The notes: generated from the sequence alone by a model not told the origin. Positions 15,838-24,386 are shown, counted from the stretch's first letter. The stretch: 64,000 nt of DNA from JAEUMD01 sp036768475 (GCA_036768475.1 DAIPMW010000008.1:94090-158089); one strand, 5' to 3'. Translations and numbers: made by a program.

Positions 15838-17727
15838 TCACGGGCTCTTATGCCACCACAGATCGATGCTGTAACCGAACAGTGGCGACTTTTCGGGATA
15901 GGCGAAGCGGTCCCAATAGGCGACCCATTGCTGCGGCAGGTAGAACAGGGGAATGACGTAATCGCCCGACAGCAGGGTTCTGTCGAGCGCCCGCGTTGCC
16001 GACACGAAGCTCTCCTGATCGTGCGCCGCGAGCATCGCCTGGATCATCGCGTCCACGGCTGGGTTTGCGACACCGGCCCAATTAAAGGTGCCGTCCTGTC
16101 GCGCCATGCGTGAATCCCAGCGGAAGATCTGCTCGTTGCCCGGCGAGAGCGATGCAGGCCACGTGGCCTGGATCATGTCATAGTCGTAACTGTTGAGCCG
16201 CTGCTGGTACTGGGCACTGTCGACGACGCGCGTACGCGCCGTGATGCCCAGCCGTGACAGCGCGCTGACAAAGCCGCCCAGAAGGCGCTCCTGCGCTGCT
16301 GAGGTTGCCAGAAACTCAAAGCTCAAGGGCGCACCCGTGACCGCTTTAACAAGCGTTCGCCCTTTCAAGACGTATCCTGCACGCTTCAGGAGATCGAACG
16401 CCGCGCGCAAGTTGGTACGGTCCTGGCCGCTGCCGTCTGAGACGGGGAACGCAAACGTACCCGCCATGACCTCAGGTTTCACCGCATCCTTGAAGGGCGC
16501 CAGCAGCTCGCGCTCGCGCTCATCCGCCGGTTTGTCGTGCGACGACAGGTCCGAGCGTTCGAAGTAGCTCTGCGTGCGCTTGTAAAGGCCATGATACAGG
16601 TTGCGGTTGACCCACTCGAAGTCGAATAGCTGGATCAAGGCGCGCCGCACCAGCGGATCTGCGAACACGTCCCGGCGCGTGTTGAAGGCCAGTGCCGTCA
16701 TCCCTGCGGGGAGACCGATATCGAAGGATGTGCGCACGATCCGGCCGTCCTTGACGGCTGGAACATCATAGCCGGATGCCCAGCGCGCCGGATCCTCCTC
16801 ATTCCAGAAATCAATCCCGCCGCTCTTGAAAGCCTCGAACATGGCGATCGCGTCGCGGTAGTAGTCGAAGCTCACTTCATCGAAGTTGAAGCGGCCGGTG
16901 TTGACGGGCAGATCGCGCCCCCAGTAGGCGGGGTTGCGCCGAAAAACGATCGAACGGCCCGGATCGACGCTCTCCACCGTGTAGGGACCAGACCCGATCG
17001 GTGTCTTGAGTGTCGTCTGGTCGAACGTCTCACTGTCCACGGCGTGTTTGGGCAGAATGGGCATGAGCCCGAGGATCAGCGGCATTTCGCGATCTTCGCC
17101 GTCGAGCACGAAGCGCACGCGATGAATCGATAGCTTTTCGGCAGATTTCACCTTGGAATAATAGGAACGGTGATTGGGCCGCCCCTTGTCACGCAGGAGC
17201 TGCCAGGAAAACAGGACGTCGTCCGCCGTGATCGCCTTTCCGTCGGAGAACGCTGCCTTGGGATTGAGATTGAAGATGATCTCGCTGCGGTCGTCCGCCA
17301 TCTCAGCCGTCTCGGCAATGAGCCCATAGAGCGTGAATGGTTCGTCCAATCCGCGCGCCATCAAGGTCTCGTAGACGTACTCGCGCATGCCCGCCACCGG
17401 GTTGCCCTTGACGATCAGCGGATTGAGACTGTCGAAGCTGCCTGGCATGCCGATCGTGATGTGTCCGCCTTTCGGGGCCTGCGGATTGGCGTAGGAGAAG
17501 TGCGAAAAGCCGGGCGCCTCCTTCGGCGTGCCGTGCATTGCGATGCCATGTGCCGGCGTCATGTTTTGCGCAGCCGCAGTCGCCTCACGCGACAAGGCGA
17601 TGCAGGTCGACAGCACGGCCATGACGACGAGAACGGCAAATACACCCCAGCCGCACGACTTAGGCAGCACGGATCTCGTCCGACCACCGCGAAATATGTC
17701 CCCCGGTTTTGTCATCTCAAATTTCAC
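15838..17727 (-). CDS. Extracellular solute-binding protein, family 5 (YejA-like)
   Basis: This 629-residue periplasmic protein has a long N-terminal signal/anchor region with hydrophobic core WGVFAVLVVMAVLSTCIAL. The rest follows the family 5 pattern (SBP_bac_5): GGHITIGMPGSFDSLNPLIV, AFSDGKAITADDVLFSWQLL and ARWASGYDVPAVKDGRI. It is closest in feel to YejA, the binding protein of the microcin C/peptide importer. No YejB, YejE or YejF permease or ATPase genes are adjacent, so it is an orphan here. A second start at the ATG at 17715 would drop four residues. It is divergent from the IalB gene. Confidence 0.9.
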   Translation of the reverse strand: MKFEMTKPGDIFRGGRTRSVLPKSCGWGVFAVLVVMAVLSTCIALSREATAAAQNMTPAHGIAMHGTPKEAPGFSHFSYANPQAPKGGHITIGMPGSFDSLNPLIVKGNPVAGMREYVYETLMARGLDEPFTLYGLIAETAEMADDRSEIIFNLNPKAAFSDGKAITADDVLFSWQLLRDKGRPNHRSYYSKVKSAEKLSIHRVRFVLDGEDREMPLILGLMPILPKHAVDSETFDQTTLKTPIGSGPYTVESVDPGRSIVFRRNPAYWGRDLPVNTGRFNFDEVSFDYYRDAIAMFEAFKSGGIDFWNEEDPARWASGYDVPAVKDGRIVRTSFDIGLPAGMTALAFNTRRDVFADPLVRRALIQLFDFEWVNRNLYHGLYKRTQSYFERSDLSSHDKPADERERELLAPFKDAVKPEVMAGTFAFPVSDGSGQDRTNLRAAFDLLKRAGYVLKGRTLVKAVTGAPLSFEFLATSAAQERLLGGFVSALSRLGITARTRVVDSAQYQQRLNSYDYDMIQATWPASLSPGNEQIFRWDSRMARQDGTFNWAGVANPAVDAMIQAMLAAHDQESFVSATRALDRTLLSGDYVIPLFYLPQQWVAYWDRFAYPEKSPLFGYSIDLWWHKSP

Positions 17728-18034
17728 TCCACCGCCAAGACAGGAAATTTTCGCCTATAATTCCGCAACTTGCCTCGCACGCGAACAATTACCCCGATGT
17801 CCGCACAGAAAGATCGTGGACGATTCACGTGGCGTGATTGCCACGTCCGTATGGCATCGCTATGGGGATTTCTCCAAGTCTGGAATTTTGGCCACGCGAT
17901 TGCCGCAATCCGAGACTTACTGCGGCAAACGAGGTTGCCGAGGGGCGACTTGGCCTAGCCGCGCACCGTGCGGCCGGAGTTTTCGAGGGGCAGGGCCGGG
18001 TTTAGGCGGCCCGCAGACGAGAGGTCTTTTGTTT
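17728..18034. other. 307-bp divergent intergenic region
   Basis: It separates the YejA-like gene (minus) from the IalB gene (plus) and should hold both promoters. The only clear structure is an inverted repeat TTGCCGCA/TGCGGCAA at 17900-17907 and 17921-17928 with a 13-base spacer. GAGAGG ten bases before 18035 is the probable IalB ribosome-binding site. Confidence 0.5.
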
Positions 18035-18883
18035 ATGGCACATCATGGTCGCCGCATGTCGTACGCGCCGCTGAGCGGTCGTGCGCTGATGACGTTGTCC
18101 GCCGCCGTCGCGCTCGGCTTGAGCGCGCTCTTTGTCGGCACGCCGGCATTGGCGCAGAAGAAAGACGCGCCAAAGAAGGAAGAGGCCAAGACTCCTGCGC
18201 CGGCCGCTGCCGAAAGTCAGAGTGCCTGGGTCAAGCTGTGCGAAGTCGCCAAGTTGAACAAGCCGCAGACGACGCCGGATGCGAAACCTGAGGTCGAAGA
18301 GAAGAAGATCTGCCTGACGCACCATGAGCGTCTCGACGGCAATACGGGCATGGTGCTGGTCTCCGCGGCTATTCGCGAGGTCGAGGGCCAGGACAAGAAG
18401 AGCCTGATGGTCATGGTGCCGCTCGGCATGGCGATCCCGCCAGGTGTCCGCGCCGCTGTCTATACGGTCGACCAATGGGCCAAGGCCGCCAAGAACGAGC
18501 AGATCGACGAGAAGCAGCTCAAGCCGGTCAATCTGAAGTACTCGCTGTGCCATGCAGCCGGCTGCACCGCCGAGATCGAGGCTGATGGAGACCTCATCGA
18601 CCAGATGAAGAAGGGCGGCGGCCTGATGATCCTGGCACTCAATGCAGCTGCCAAGCCGGTCGGCTTCCCCGTTCCCCTCGATGGCTTCACCAAGGCGTTT
18701 GAAGGCCCGCCGGTCGACAACGAAAAGTACGCTCAGGCGCGCAGCCAGCTGATGGGCCAGATCCGCGAGCGTCAGGCCAAGATGATCGAGAAGATGAAGG
18801 AAGAGCAGAAGGCTAAGGCCGATGCCGCCAAGCTTCTCGACCCGCCTCCAGGCGCAGCGAAGGCCGCCGATAAGAAGAAGTAA
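18035..18883 (+). CDS. Invasion-associated locus B (IalB) family protein
   Basis: A 282-residue secreted protein. The signal peptide core (LMTLSAAVALGLSALFVG) ends near TPALA-QK. A Lys/Ala/Pro linker leads to the IalB domain: SAWVKLCEVAKLN, KKICLTHHERLDGNTG, VMVPLGMAIPPGVRAAVYTV and LKYSLCHAAGCTAEIEAD. The four cysteines probably form two disulfides. Despite the name, from Bartonella, the family is common in free-living Hyphomicrobiales and its molecular role is unclear. The C-terminal ~60 residues are a charged helix (ARSQLMGQIRERQAKMIEKM) ending in a Lys-rich tail. An ATG at 18056 is an alternative start. A strong terminator follows. Confidence 0.9.
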   Translation: MAHHGRRMSYAPLSGRALMTLSAAVALGLSALFVGTPALAQKKDAPKKEEAKTPAPAAAESQSAWVKLCEVAKLNKPQTTPDAKPEVEEKKICLTHHERLDGNTGMVLVSAAIREVEGQDKKSLMVMVPLGMAIPPGVRAAVYTVDQWAKAAKNEQIDEKQLKPVNLKYSLCHAAGCTAEIEADGDLIDQMKKGGGLMILALNAAAKPVGFPVPLDGFTKAFEGPPVDNEKYAQARSQLMGQIRERQAKMIEKMKEEQKAKADAAKLLDPPPGAAKAADKKK

Positions 18884-18912
18884 AAGTGAGCCGCCGCATA
18901 CGCGCGCTCAGG

Positions 18913-18942
18913 GGCCGCCGGTGATCAGCCGGCGGCCTTTTT
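18913..18942 (+). terminator. Rho-independent terminator after IalB gene
   Basis: Nine-base perfect stem GGCCGCCGG/CCGGCGGCC (18913-18921, 18929-18937) with a seven-base loop, followed by TTTTTG. Confidence 0.9.
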
Positions 18943-18948
18943 GTTGTG

Positions 18949-18997
18949 CCTAAAGCACCAGCGCGTCGGCGTGGCCGGATTGCGCCGCTGCTTTAGG
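18949..18997. repeat. Imperfect palindrome between convergent genes
   Basis: CCTAAAGCACCAGCGCG pairs with CGCCGCTGCTTTAGG. It lies between the IalB and hspQ stop codons and is a plausible bidirectional 3'-end hairpin. The ends (CTAAAGC) recall the element at 40351-40460. Confidence 0.55.
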
Positions 18998-19026
18998 CTT
19001 GGCCGGCGCTTAGCGTGCTGCTCTGC

Positions 19027-19350
19027 TCAGTGCGTGCTGAGAAAAATGGCGTGATATCGCCCGTCGTCATCAAGCTTGAACAGCTCGCTGACCTTGGGAT
19101 GGCGGACAGGCGTTCCTGTTTCATCGGGAAGCAGATTCTGTTCCGAAACGTAGGCGATATATTCGGTCTCAGCGTTCTCGGCCAGGAGGTGATAGTAGGG
19201 CTGGTCCTTCGCCGGTCGTACCTCCTCCGGGATCGACAGCCACCATTCCTCCGTATTGTTGAATACGGGATCGATGTCGAACACGATACCGCGGAATGGA
19301 TAGATGCGGTGGCGGACCACATCGCCCACCGCATATCTTGCCTTTTTCAT
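19027..19350 (-). CDS. hspQ: Heat shock protein HspQ
   Basis: A 107-residue cytoplasmic protein matching the HspQ (YccV) family: KARYAVGDVVRHRIYPFRGI, VFDIDPVFNNTEEWWLSIPE and QPYYHLLAENAETEYIAYVS. In enterobacteria HspQ is a heat-induced Lon specificity factor and was first linked to DnaA turnover. The ATG at 19350 gives the normal family length; a longer reading from 19416 adds 22 residues without similarity. It is convergent with the IalB gene and ends 30 bases past the palindrome. Confidence 0.95.
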   Translation of the reverse strand: MKKARYAVGDVVRHRIYPFRGIVFDIDPVFNNTEEWWLSIPEEVRPAKDQPYYHLLAENAETEYIAYVSEQNLLPDETGTPVRHPKVSELFKLDDDGRYHAIFLSTH

Positions 19351-19528
19351 TGTCTCAATCGTTGCATGCGCTGGATCCGCGCTGGCCCGCCGTAACGACA
19401 AACCGGACCGGCTCATATTTGCGGACTATTCGACTGAGCCTCGTCCAACCTGTCAATGGGCAGAATGTTGTGGCAGAGCAAATCGAGTTGATGTCCGCAG
19501 GGCGAATGTTGCCGAGCGTGACGGCCGC

Positions 19529-20584
19529 TCACAGACCATAGGCGGCCGCCCGGGCAGGGTCCTTGGAGGCCACCAGCTTGGCAAGATCAACAATCACCTT
19601 GGCCTGTTTCCAGGTCGCGTCGTCCTGCATCTTGCCGTCGATCATCACCGCGCCGGTCCCGTCCGGCATCGCCTCGAGAATACGCTTGGCGAACGACACC
19701 TCCTTCTCGTCGGGCGAGAACACGCGCTTGGCGATGTCGATCTGGGTCGGGTGCAGCGACCAGGCGCCGAGGCAGCCCTGCAGGAAGGCATTGCGGAACT
19801 GGCTCTCGCAGGCGGCAAGGTCGGCAAAATCGCCGAATGGCCCGTAAAAGGGCTTCAAGCCATATGACAGACAGGCATCAACCATCTTGCCCACCGTGTA
19901 GTGCCACAGGTCCTGCTGGTAGGCGGCGCGTGCGGCCTGCGGGTCGGCTCCGGGGTCAGCCAGAACGGCATAGTCGGGGTGGCCGCCGCCGACGCGGGTC
20001 GTTTTCATTCCGCGCGAAGCCGCCAGATCGGCAGGACCAAGACTCATGCCATGCATGCGCGGAGAGGCCGCCGCGATCGCCTCGACGTTCTTTACGCCTT
20101 CCGCGGTCTCCAGAATCGCGTGGATCAGGATCGGCTTCGTGACCTTGTGCCGGGCTTCCAGCTGTGCAAGCAACTGGTCGAGATAATGAATGTCCCAAGG
20201 CCCCTCGACCTTGGGCAGCATGATAACGTCGACCTTGTTGCCGACCTTGGAGACGATCTCGATGATGTCGTCGAGCGCCCAGGGGCTGTTGAGGCAGTTG
20301 ATGCGCGTCCAAAGGCCCGTCGCCCCGTAGTCGTGATCGCGCGCCATCTTGATGAAACCCTGGCGTGCGGCCTCCTTCTGATCGGCCGGGATGGCATCCT
20401 CGAGGTTGCCAAGTATGACGTCGACCTTGGAGATCATCTCGCCGAGCTTCGCCTGGATCTTCTCATTATGTGGGGGCACGAAGTGAATCATGCGTTCGAG
20501 GCGCACGGGCAGAGCGCGATAAGGCTCTGGTGCGCCGATGGCGAGAGGAGCGAAATGGCGGGCAGGCGTGCGGATCGCGGTCAT
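19529..20584 (-). CDS. mcl: L-malyl-CoA/beta-methylmalyl-CoA lyase (Chloroflexus-like Mcl)
   Basis: A 351-residue lyase of the HpcH/HpaI/CitE family, cleaving malyl-CoA or methylmalyl-CoA to glyoxylate plus acetyl- or propionyl-CoA. Key segments are VILGNLEDAIPADQKEAARQ (metal-binding Glu/Asp), IMLPKVEGPWDIHYLDQLLA, SLGPADLAASRGMKTTRVGG, FYGPFGDFADLAACESQFRN and AMPDGTGAVMIDGKMQDDAT. From memory these follow the Chloroflexus aurantiacus 3-hydroxypropionate-bicycle enzyme much more closely than the ~320-residue methylotroph MtkA-partner lyases. The ATG at 20584 fits the family N-terminus. No other 3-hydroxypropionate genes are adjacent, so the pathway is open: glyoxylate assimilation, ethylmalonyl-CoA or C1 metabolism. 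Confidence 0.9.
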   Translation of the reverse strand: MTAIRTPARHFAPLAIGAPEPYRALPVRLERMIHFVPPHNEKIQAKLGEMISKVDVILGNLEDAIPADQKEAARQGFIKMARDHDYGATGLWTRINCLNSPWALDDIIEIVSKVGNKVDVIMLPKVEGPWDIHYLDQLLAQLEARHKVTKPILIHAILETAEGVKNVEAIAAASPRMHGMSLGPADLAASRGMKTTRVGGGHPDYAVLADPGADPQAARAAYQQDLWHYTVGKMVDACLSYGLKPFYGPFGDFADLAACESQFRNAFLQGCLGAWSLHPTQIDIAKRVFSPDEKEVSFAKRILEAMPDGTGAVMIDGKMQDDATWKQAKVIVDLAKLVASKDPARAAAYGL

Positions 20585-20902
20585 CGGTCGAAGACGTCCC
20601 AGATTTTGTTGAAATGGTTGGCAGGTCGGGCTTGTCGCGCCGCAATCTAGAGGCGCAGCTATGTCTGTCAAATGGCAAGTGTGGGCCATCGGCCGGCAGG
20701 CAGCCCGGTTTGCCGGAGGAGCCCAGTGGCCTCCCGGGCCGGCATCATTGGGCCAGGAACATTTCGCGCAGCCCGGCTCGGGCGATACAAGTCGAGACGA
20801 TTGGCCAGAATAACCCCAATTGGGGTCGAACAATGAAAAGACCCGGCGTTCATGGGCGCCGGGTCTGATTTTCAAACTCAATCCGCGTCTGCGGCGCTCG
20901 TA
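20585..20902. other. 318-bp intergenic region upstream of mcl
   Basis: Contains the terminator of the CHAP-like gene (20836-20866) and a perfect 14-bp palindrome, ACCCCAATTGGGGT (20813-20826), that may be an operator for mcl. No gene was found. Confidence 0.5.
20836..20866 (-). terminator. Rho-independent terminator of CHAP-like gene
   Basis: Ten-base perfect stem AGACCCGGCG/CGCCGGGTCT (20839-20848, 20857-20866). On the minus strand it is followed by TTTTC, 36 bases past the stop of the gene ending at 20903. Confidence 0.85.
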
Positions 20903-21457
20903 TCACATGCGGATGACGGCGCCTGCGATCGAACGCGCGCGTGTGCGCACCGCACCACCGTCATTGCCTGACTGCACGAGCCAGCGGCCGTTGGCGGCCT
21001 GGCCGACGATCTGGCCGACATGATGACGCCAAACGACCACGGCGCCGACCTGCGGAGAGGCAGGACGGCCGTAGTTGCGCCAGTTCCAGGCGACGTTGTA
21101 CTCGGAACCGCCGCCGCGCTGGGTGCGCATCCACCAGCCGCACCACTTGCGCGGGCGCGCGCCCGCACCGTAGCGGCTCGATGAAGCATAGCTCGAATAT
21201 CCCAGGGACATGCGCTCGTCGCTGCGATAGTTGCGACGCGCGCTGCGCGTGCCGCGGCTGCGTGTGCCTTGGCTGCGAGCGCCCCGGCTGTTTTTGCGCG
21301 GGCCCATGACGTAGCCGTGCGGGCCGTAGTGACCGATCGTCGAGGTGGTGCTGCTCGAGTAGGTCCTCTTCTTTTTCGGACGTGCATCCGCGTCGGATGC
21401 GATGACCGGCAGAACCACGATGGCAGCCAGCAGCGCTGCGAGAATACGCGTAAGCAT
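20903..21457 (-). CDS. Secreted CHAP/NlpC-like cysteine hydrolase-fold protein
   Basis: A 184-residue protein with a signal peptide (MLTRILAALLAAIVVLPVIA, cleaved near DADA). A basic low-complexity stretch follows with Ser-Arg-Gly-Thr repeats (GARSQGTRSRGTRSARR). The C-terminal domain has a candidate catalytic Cys in PRKWCGWWMRTQRGGGSEYN and a His in VWRHHVGQIVGQ, in the order and spacing of CHAP/NlpC peptidoglycan amidases. SPQVGAVVVWRHH is the typical strand before the His. Cell-wall hydrolysis is inferred. AAGGGGAA upstream of the ATG at 21457 supports this start over the longer one at 21550. Confidence 0.75.
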   Translation of the reverse strand: MLTRILAALLAAIVVLPVIASDADARPKKKRTYSSSTTSTIGHYGPHGYVMGPRKNSRGARSQGTRSRGTRSARRNYRSDERMSLGYSSYASSSRYGAGARPRKWCGWWMRTQRGGGSEYNVAWNWRNYGRPASPQVGAVVVWRHHVGQIVGQAANGRWLVQSGNDGGAVRTRARSIAGAVIRM

Positions 21458-21852
21458 GATGATTTCCCCTTGAACTCTTACACGACGCCGCCCTTCGCCC
21501 ATGAATCGTGTTGAGATCAAGACTTCCGCGCTAAGTGCGACAAAACGCACGCATTTTCCGTGATTTGCGAGTCATGGTTCGTAATAAATGTGAACTAATC
21601 AAGTGGGGCGCAACCGGTGTTATTGCCTTGTGTACAAAGGCAATTCTTGTCCGTTTCATTGTATTCTTCGACAAACGTCTACGGCGGGTTGCCGCACCGA
21701 TGTCAGCGCGCTTGAAACAAGCATGCGCAGCCTCTCACAGATGGCCCGAGACAGGCGGTATGTGCCTTGCGCACGCTGGCCGATACTTGACTTGATATGC
21801 ACCTCCATGCCTTTAAGCCGCACATCATTTGCGAGGGGCAAGAGGCGAAGAG
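21458..21852. other. 395-bp divergent intergenic region before fabD
   Basis: It should contain the promoters of the CHAP-like gene and fabD. An AT-richer stretch includes a hairpin ATTGCCTT/AAGGCAAT (21622-21629, 21637-21644) with a seven-base loop. No gene was found. Confidence 0.5.
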
Positions 21853-22797
21853 ATGGGCATTGCATTCGTATTTCCAGGGCAGGGCAGCCAGGATGTCGGC
21901 ATGGGCAAGGCGCTCGCGGAAAACTTCGCCGCTGCCCGCGAAGTCTTCGATGAGGTCGACGCAGCGCTTGGTGAAAAACTTTCCGCGATCATGTGGGAAG
22001 GCCCCAAGGAGACGTTGACACTCACAGCCAACGCACAGCCGGCGCTGATGGCTGTATCCCTGGCTGTCATGCGCGTGCTCGAAAAAGAAAAAGGATTCAA
22101 GCTGGCCGACAGGGTGACGTACGTTGCCGGCCATTCGTTGGGCGAATATTCCGCGCTCGCGGCCGCCGGTGCATTTACACTTGCCGACACCGCGCGCTTG
22201 CTGCGTCTTCGCGGCGATGCGATGCAGAAGGCGGTGCCGGTAGGTGAGGGGGCCATGGCCGCGCTCCTCGGCGTCGGTATCGATGTGGCGCAGAAGGTCG
22301 CCGAAGCGGCAGCGCAAGGAGATGTCTGCCAGATTGCCAACGACAATGACCCAAGCCAGGTCGTGCTGTCGGGGCACAAACGCGCAATCGACCGCGTGGC
22401 CGAGGTTGGCAAGCCGCTGGGTGTCCGCCGCGCGATGCCGCTGCCTGTCTCCGCGCCTTTCCATTGCGCACTGATGCGGCCTGCCGCCGAGGCGATGGCC
22501 GAAGCGCTGTCAAAAGTCGATATCAAGACACCAGCTGTGCCGGTGATCACCAACGTGCTGGCGTCACCGATCTCTGATCCCGATGAGATCCGCAAGCGCC
22601 TGGTCGAACAGGTGACGGGAACGGTCCGCTGGCGCGAGAGCGTTCAGTACATGGCCGCCAACGGCATTACCGAAATCTATGAGATCGGCGCGGGAAAGGT
22701 GCTGGCGGGCCTCGTCGGCCGTATAGAGAAGTCAATCAAGACGGCTTCCATCGGCACGCCCGATGACGTGGCGGCCCAGTCCGCCAACCTTGTCTGA
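21853..22797 (+). CDS. fabD: Malonyl-CoA:ACP transacylase
   Basis: Transfers malonyl from CoA to ACP to feed type II fatty acid synthesis. At 314 residues it has the usual length. MGIAFVFPGQGSQDVGMGKA opens the protein and fixes the start at 21853. The nucleophile is Ser95 in VAGHSLGEYSALAAAG, and the catalytic His is in LPVSAPFHCALM. The C-terminal YEIGAGKVLAGLVGRI is conserved. It is first of the fabD-fabG-acpP-fabF series, in the standard proteobacterial order. The 147-base gap to fabG is longer than in many genomes and could hold a second promoter. Confidence 0.98.
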   Translation: MGIAFVFPGQGSQDVGMGKALAENFAAAREVFDEVDAALGEKLSAIMWEGPKETLTLTANAQPALMAVSLAVMRVLEKEKGFKLADRVTYVAGHSLGEYSALAAAGAFTLADTARLLRLRGDAMQKAVPVGEGAMAALLGVGIDVAQKVAEAAAQGDVCQIANDNDPSQVVLSGHKRAIDRVAEVGKPLGVRRAMPLPVSAPFHCALMRPAAEAMAEALSKVDIKTPAVPVITNVLASPISDPDEIRKRLVEQVTGTVRWRESVQYMAANGITEIYEIGAGKVLAGLVGRIEKSIKTASIGTPDDVAAQSANLV

Positions 22798-22944
22798 GAT
22801 CGATGATGGCGCGCGCAACGGACGCGTGACATTGCAGGCCGACCCATATCGTTAACCTTGCCCGGCGCTGTCGTTGCTTGACGCTGGCGGGCTGGTCGCG
22901 CACAAAGCGGCAGATTTTCCGCACCCAACCAGGAACCTTGCGAC

Positions 22945-23691
22945 ATGTTTGATCTGACCGGCAAGACCGCGCTCGTCACCGGTGCCACGGGCGGCATCGG
23001 CGGCGCCATCGCCCGCACCTTCCATAAGGCGGGCGCGACCGTCGCCGTCTCCGGACGCCAGGTCGAGAAGCTCGACGCGCTTGCGAAGGAGCTTGGCGAG
23101 CGCATCATTGTCGTGCCCTGCGATCTTGCCGATCGTGCCGCCGTGGGCAAGCTCGTTGACGACACGGTCAAGGCGGTCGGTGGGCGCCTTGATATCATCG
23201 TCAACAATGCCGGACTGACCAAGGACAACCTCTTCATGGTGATGAAGGACGAGCAGTGGGACGACGTCATTGCCGTCAACCTCACCTCGACATTCATGAT
23301 CTGCCGCGCCGGCGCACGCCACATGATGCGGTCCAAGACCGGCTATGGCCGTATCGTCAACATCTCCTCCGTCTCCGGAGTGTTCGGCAATCCCGGGCAG
23401 GGCAACTACGCTGCCTCCAAGGCAGGAATGATCGGCATGACGAAATCGCTGGCCCGTGAGGTGGCCTCACGTGGCATCACCGCCAATTGCATTGCCCCGG
23501 GCTTCATCAAAACCGCCATGACGGACGCCTTGAATGAGAAGCAGACGGAGGAGATCGCCAAGATGATCCCTGCCCAGCGCTTCGGCGACCCCGGGGACAT
23601 CGCTGCCGCGGCCCTCTATTTGGCGAGCACGGAGGGAGGTTACGTCACCGGCCAGACGTTGCACGTCAATGGCGGCATGGCGATGATCTAG
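22945..23691 (+). CDS. fabG: 3-oxoacyl-ACP reductase
   Basis: NADPH-dependent reduction of 3-oxoacyl-ACP in fatty acid elongation. A 248-residue classical SDR: the cofactor loop TGATGGIGGAIA, NNAGLTKDN, the catalytic Ser in NISSVSG and the Tyr-x3-Lys in GNYAASKAGMIGMTKSLARE. The C-terminal VTGQTLHVNGGMAMI is the FabG signature for the tetramer interface. It lies between fabD and acpP, which separates it from the unrelated SDR at 55251. Confidence 0.98.
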   Translation: MFDLTGKTALVTGATGGIGGAIARTFHKAGATVAVSGRQVEKLDALAKELGERIIVVPCDLADRAAVGKLVDDTVKAVGGRLDIIVNNAGLTKDNLFMVMKDEQWDDVIAVNLTSTFMICRAGARHMMRSKTGYGRIVNISSVSGVFGNPGQGNYAASKAGMIGMTKSLAREVASRGITANCIAPGFIKTAMTDALNEKQTEEIAKMIPAQRFGDPGDIAAAALYLASTEGGYVTGQTLHVNGGMAMI

Positions 23692-24089
23692 GCCCTTTGC
23701 CGCAGCGCAAGAGCCGATCTGGCGACCGCGGCCGGACAATTTCGGGGGATCGGCGTCAAGTCAGTGCATCGCAGCACTAAATCGGGGTTTCCCGGCCGTT
23801 CGAACAGTGGCGCAGAGGCGCTGGCCAAGGGCCAGGAAGTGTGTTAACGAGCCGCTGGTTTTCGGCTGCGGAAACTGGGGAAAAACCCAGCGACCAAGGG
23901 CTCAGCCGATGCCTCTGGCCCGGGACTCGTGTACCGCCAATCAATCGGACATTCGAGACCATCGATGTCGGTGTTGTCGGGACGGGGAACTCGGGAGTGA
24001 GACACCGGCACAGATACCGGCACGGAACATGATCGGTTGGTACCGAGAAAAAAGAACCTCAATAGAGCTTAAGGACGCGAGGGAAGACT
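23692..24089. other. 398-bp intergenic region before acpP
   Basis: No gene was found. Expected to hold the strong acpP promoter and its 5' leader. Small hairpins are visible (CTGGCC-AAG-GGCCAG at 23821-23835), but none has a T-run. GAGGGAAG before 24090 is the acpP ribosome-binding site. Confidence 0.5.
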
Positions 24090-24332
24090 ATGAGTGATGT
24101 TGCTGAGCGCGTGAAGAAGATCGTCGTGGAACACTTGGGCGTGGAGGCCGAGAAGGTCACCGAGAACGCCAGCTTCATCGATGACCTGGGCGCTGACAGC
24201 TTGGATACGGTCGAGCTGGTGATGGCGTTCGAGGAGGAGTTCGGGTGCGAGATCCCTGACGACGCCGCCGAGCACATTCTGACTGTCGGCGATGCGGTGA
24301 AGTTCCTCGAAAAGAACGCTTCGGCCGCTTGA
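24090..24332 (+). CDS. acpP: Acyl carrier protein
   Basis: An 80-residue acidic four-helix carrier. Ser37 in DLGADSLDTVELVMAFEEEF receives the 4'-phosphopantetheine arm. VAERVKKIVVEHLGV at the N-terminus and IPDDAAEHILTVGDAVKF after the Ser match housekeeping AcpP. It has its own upstream gap, so it is likely to be transcribed at high level independently of fabD-fabG. A strong hairpin separates it from fabF. Confidence 0.99.
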   Translation: MSDVAERVKKIVVEHLGVEAEKVTENASFIDDLGADSLDTVELVMAFEEEFGCEIPDDAAEHILTVGDAVKFLEKNASAA

Positions 24333-24353
24333 TATTCGGGTTCACAACCGACA

Positions 24354-24386
24354 CGCGATCCGGCGGCGCTCTGCCGCCGGATCGCG
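24354..24386 (+). promoter_or_regulatory. Perfect 14-bp hairpin between acpP and fabF
   Basis: CGCGATCCGGCGGC (24354-24367) pairs fully with 24373-24386 around a GCTCT loop. No T-run follows, so it is not a standard terminator. It more likely sets the 3' end or stability of acpP mRNA, or acts as a partial attenuator before fabF. Confidence 0.75.

Noticed and set aside
24354..24386. acpP-fabF hairpin as an ordinary terminator
   Set aside because: The stem is perfect but no T-run follows, and fabF is immediately downstream.
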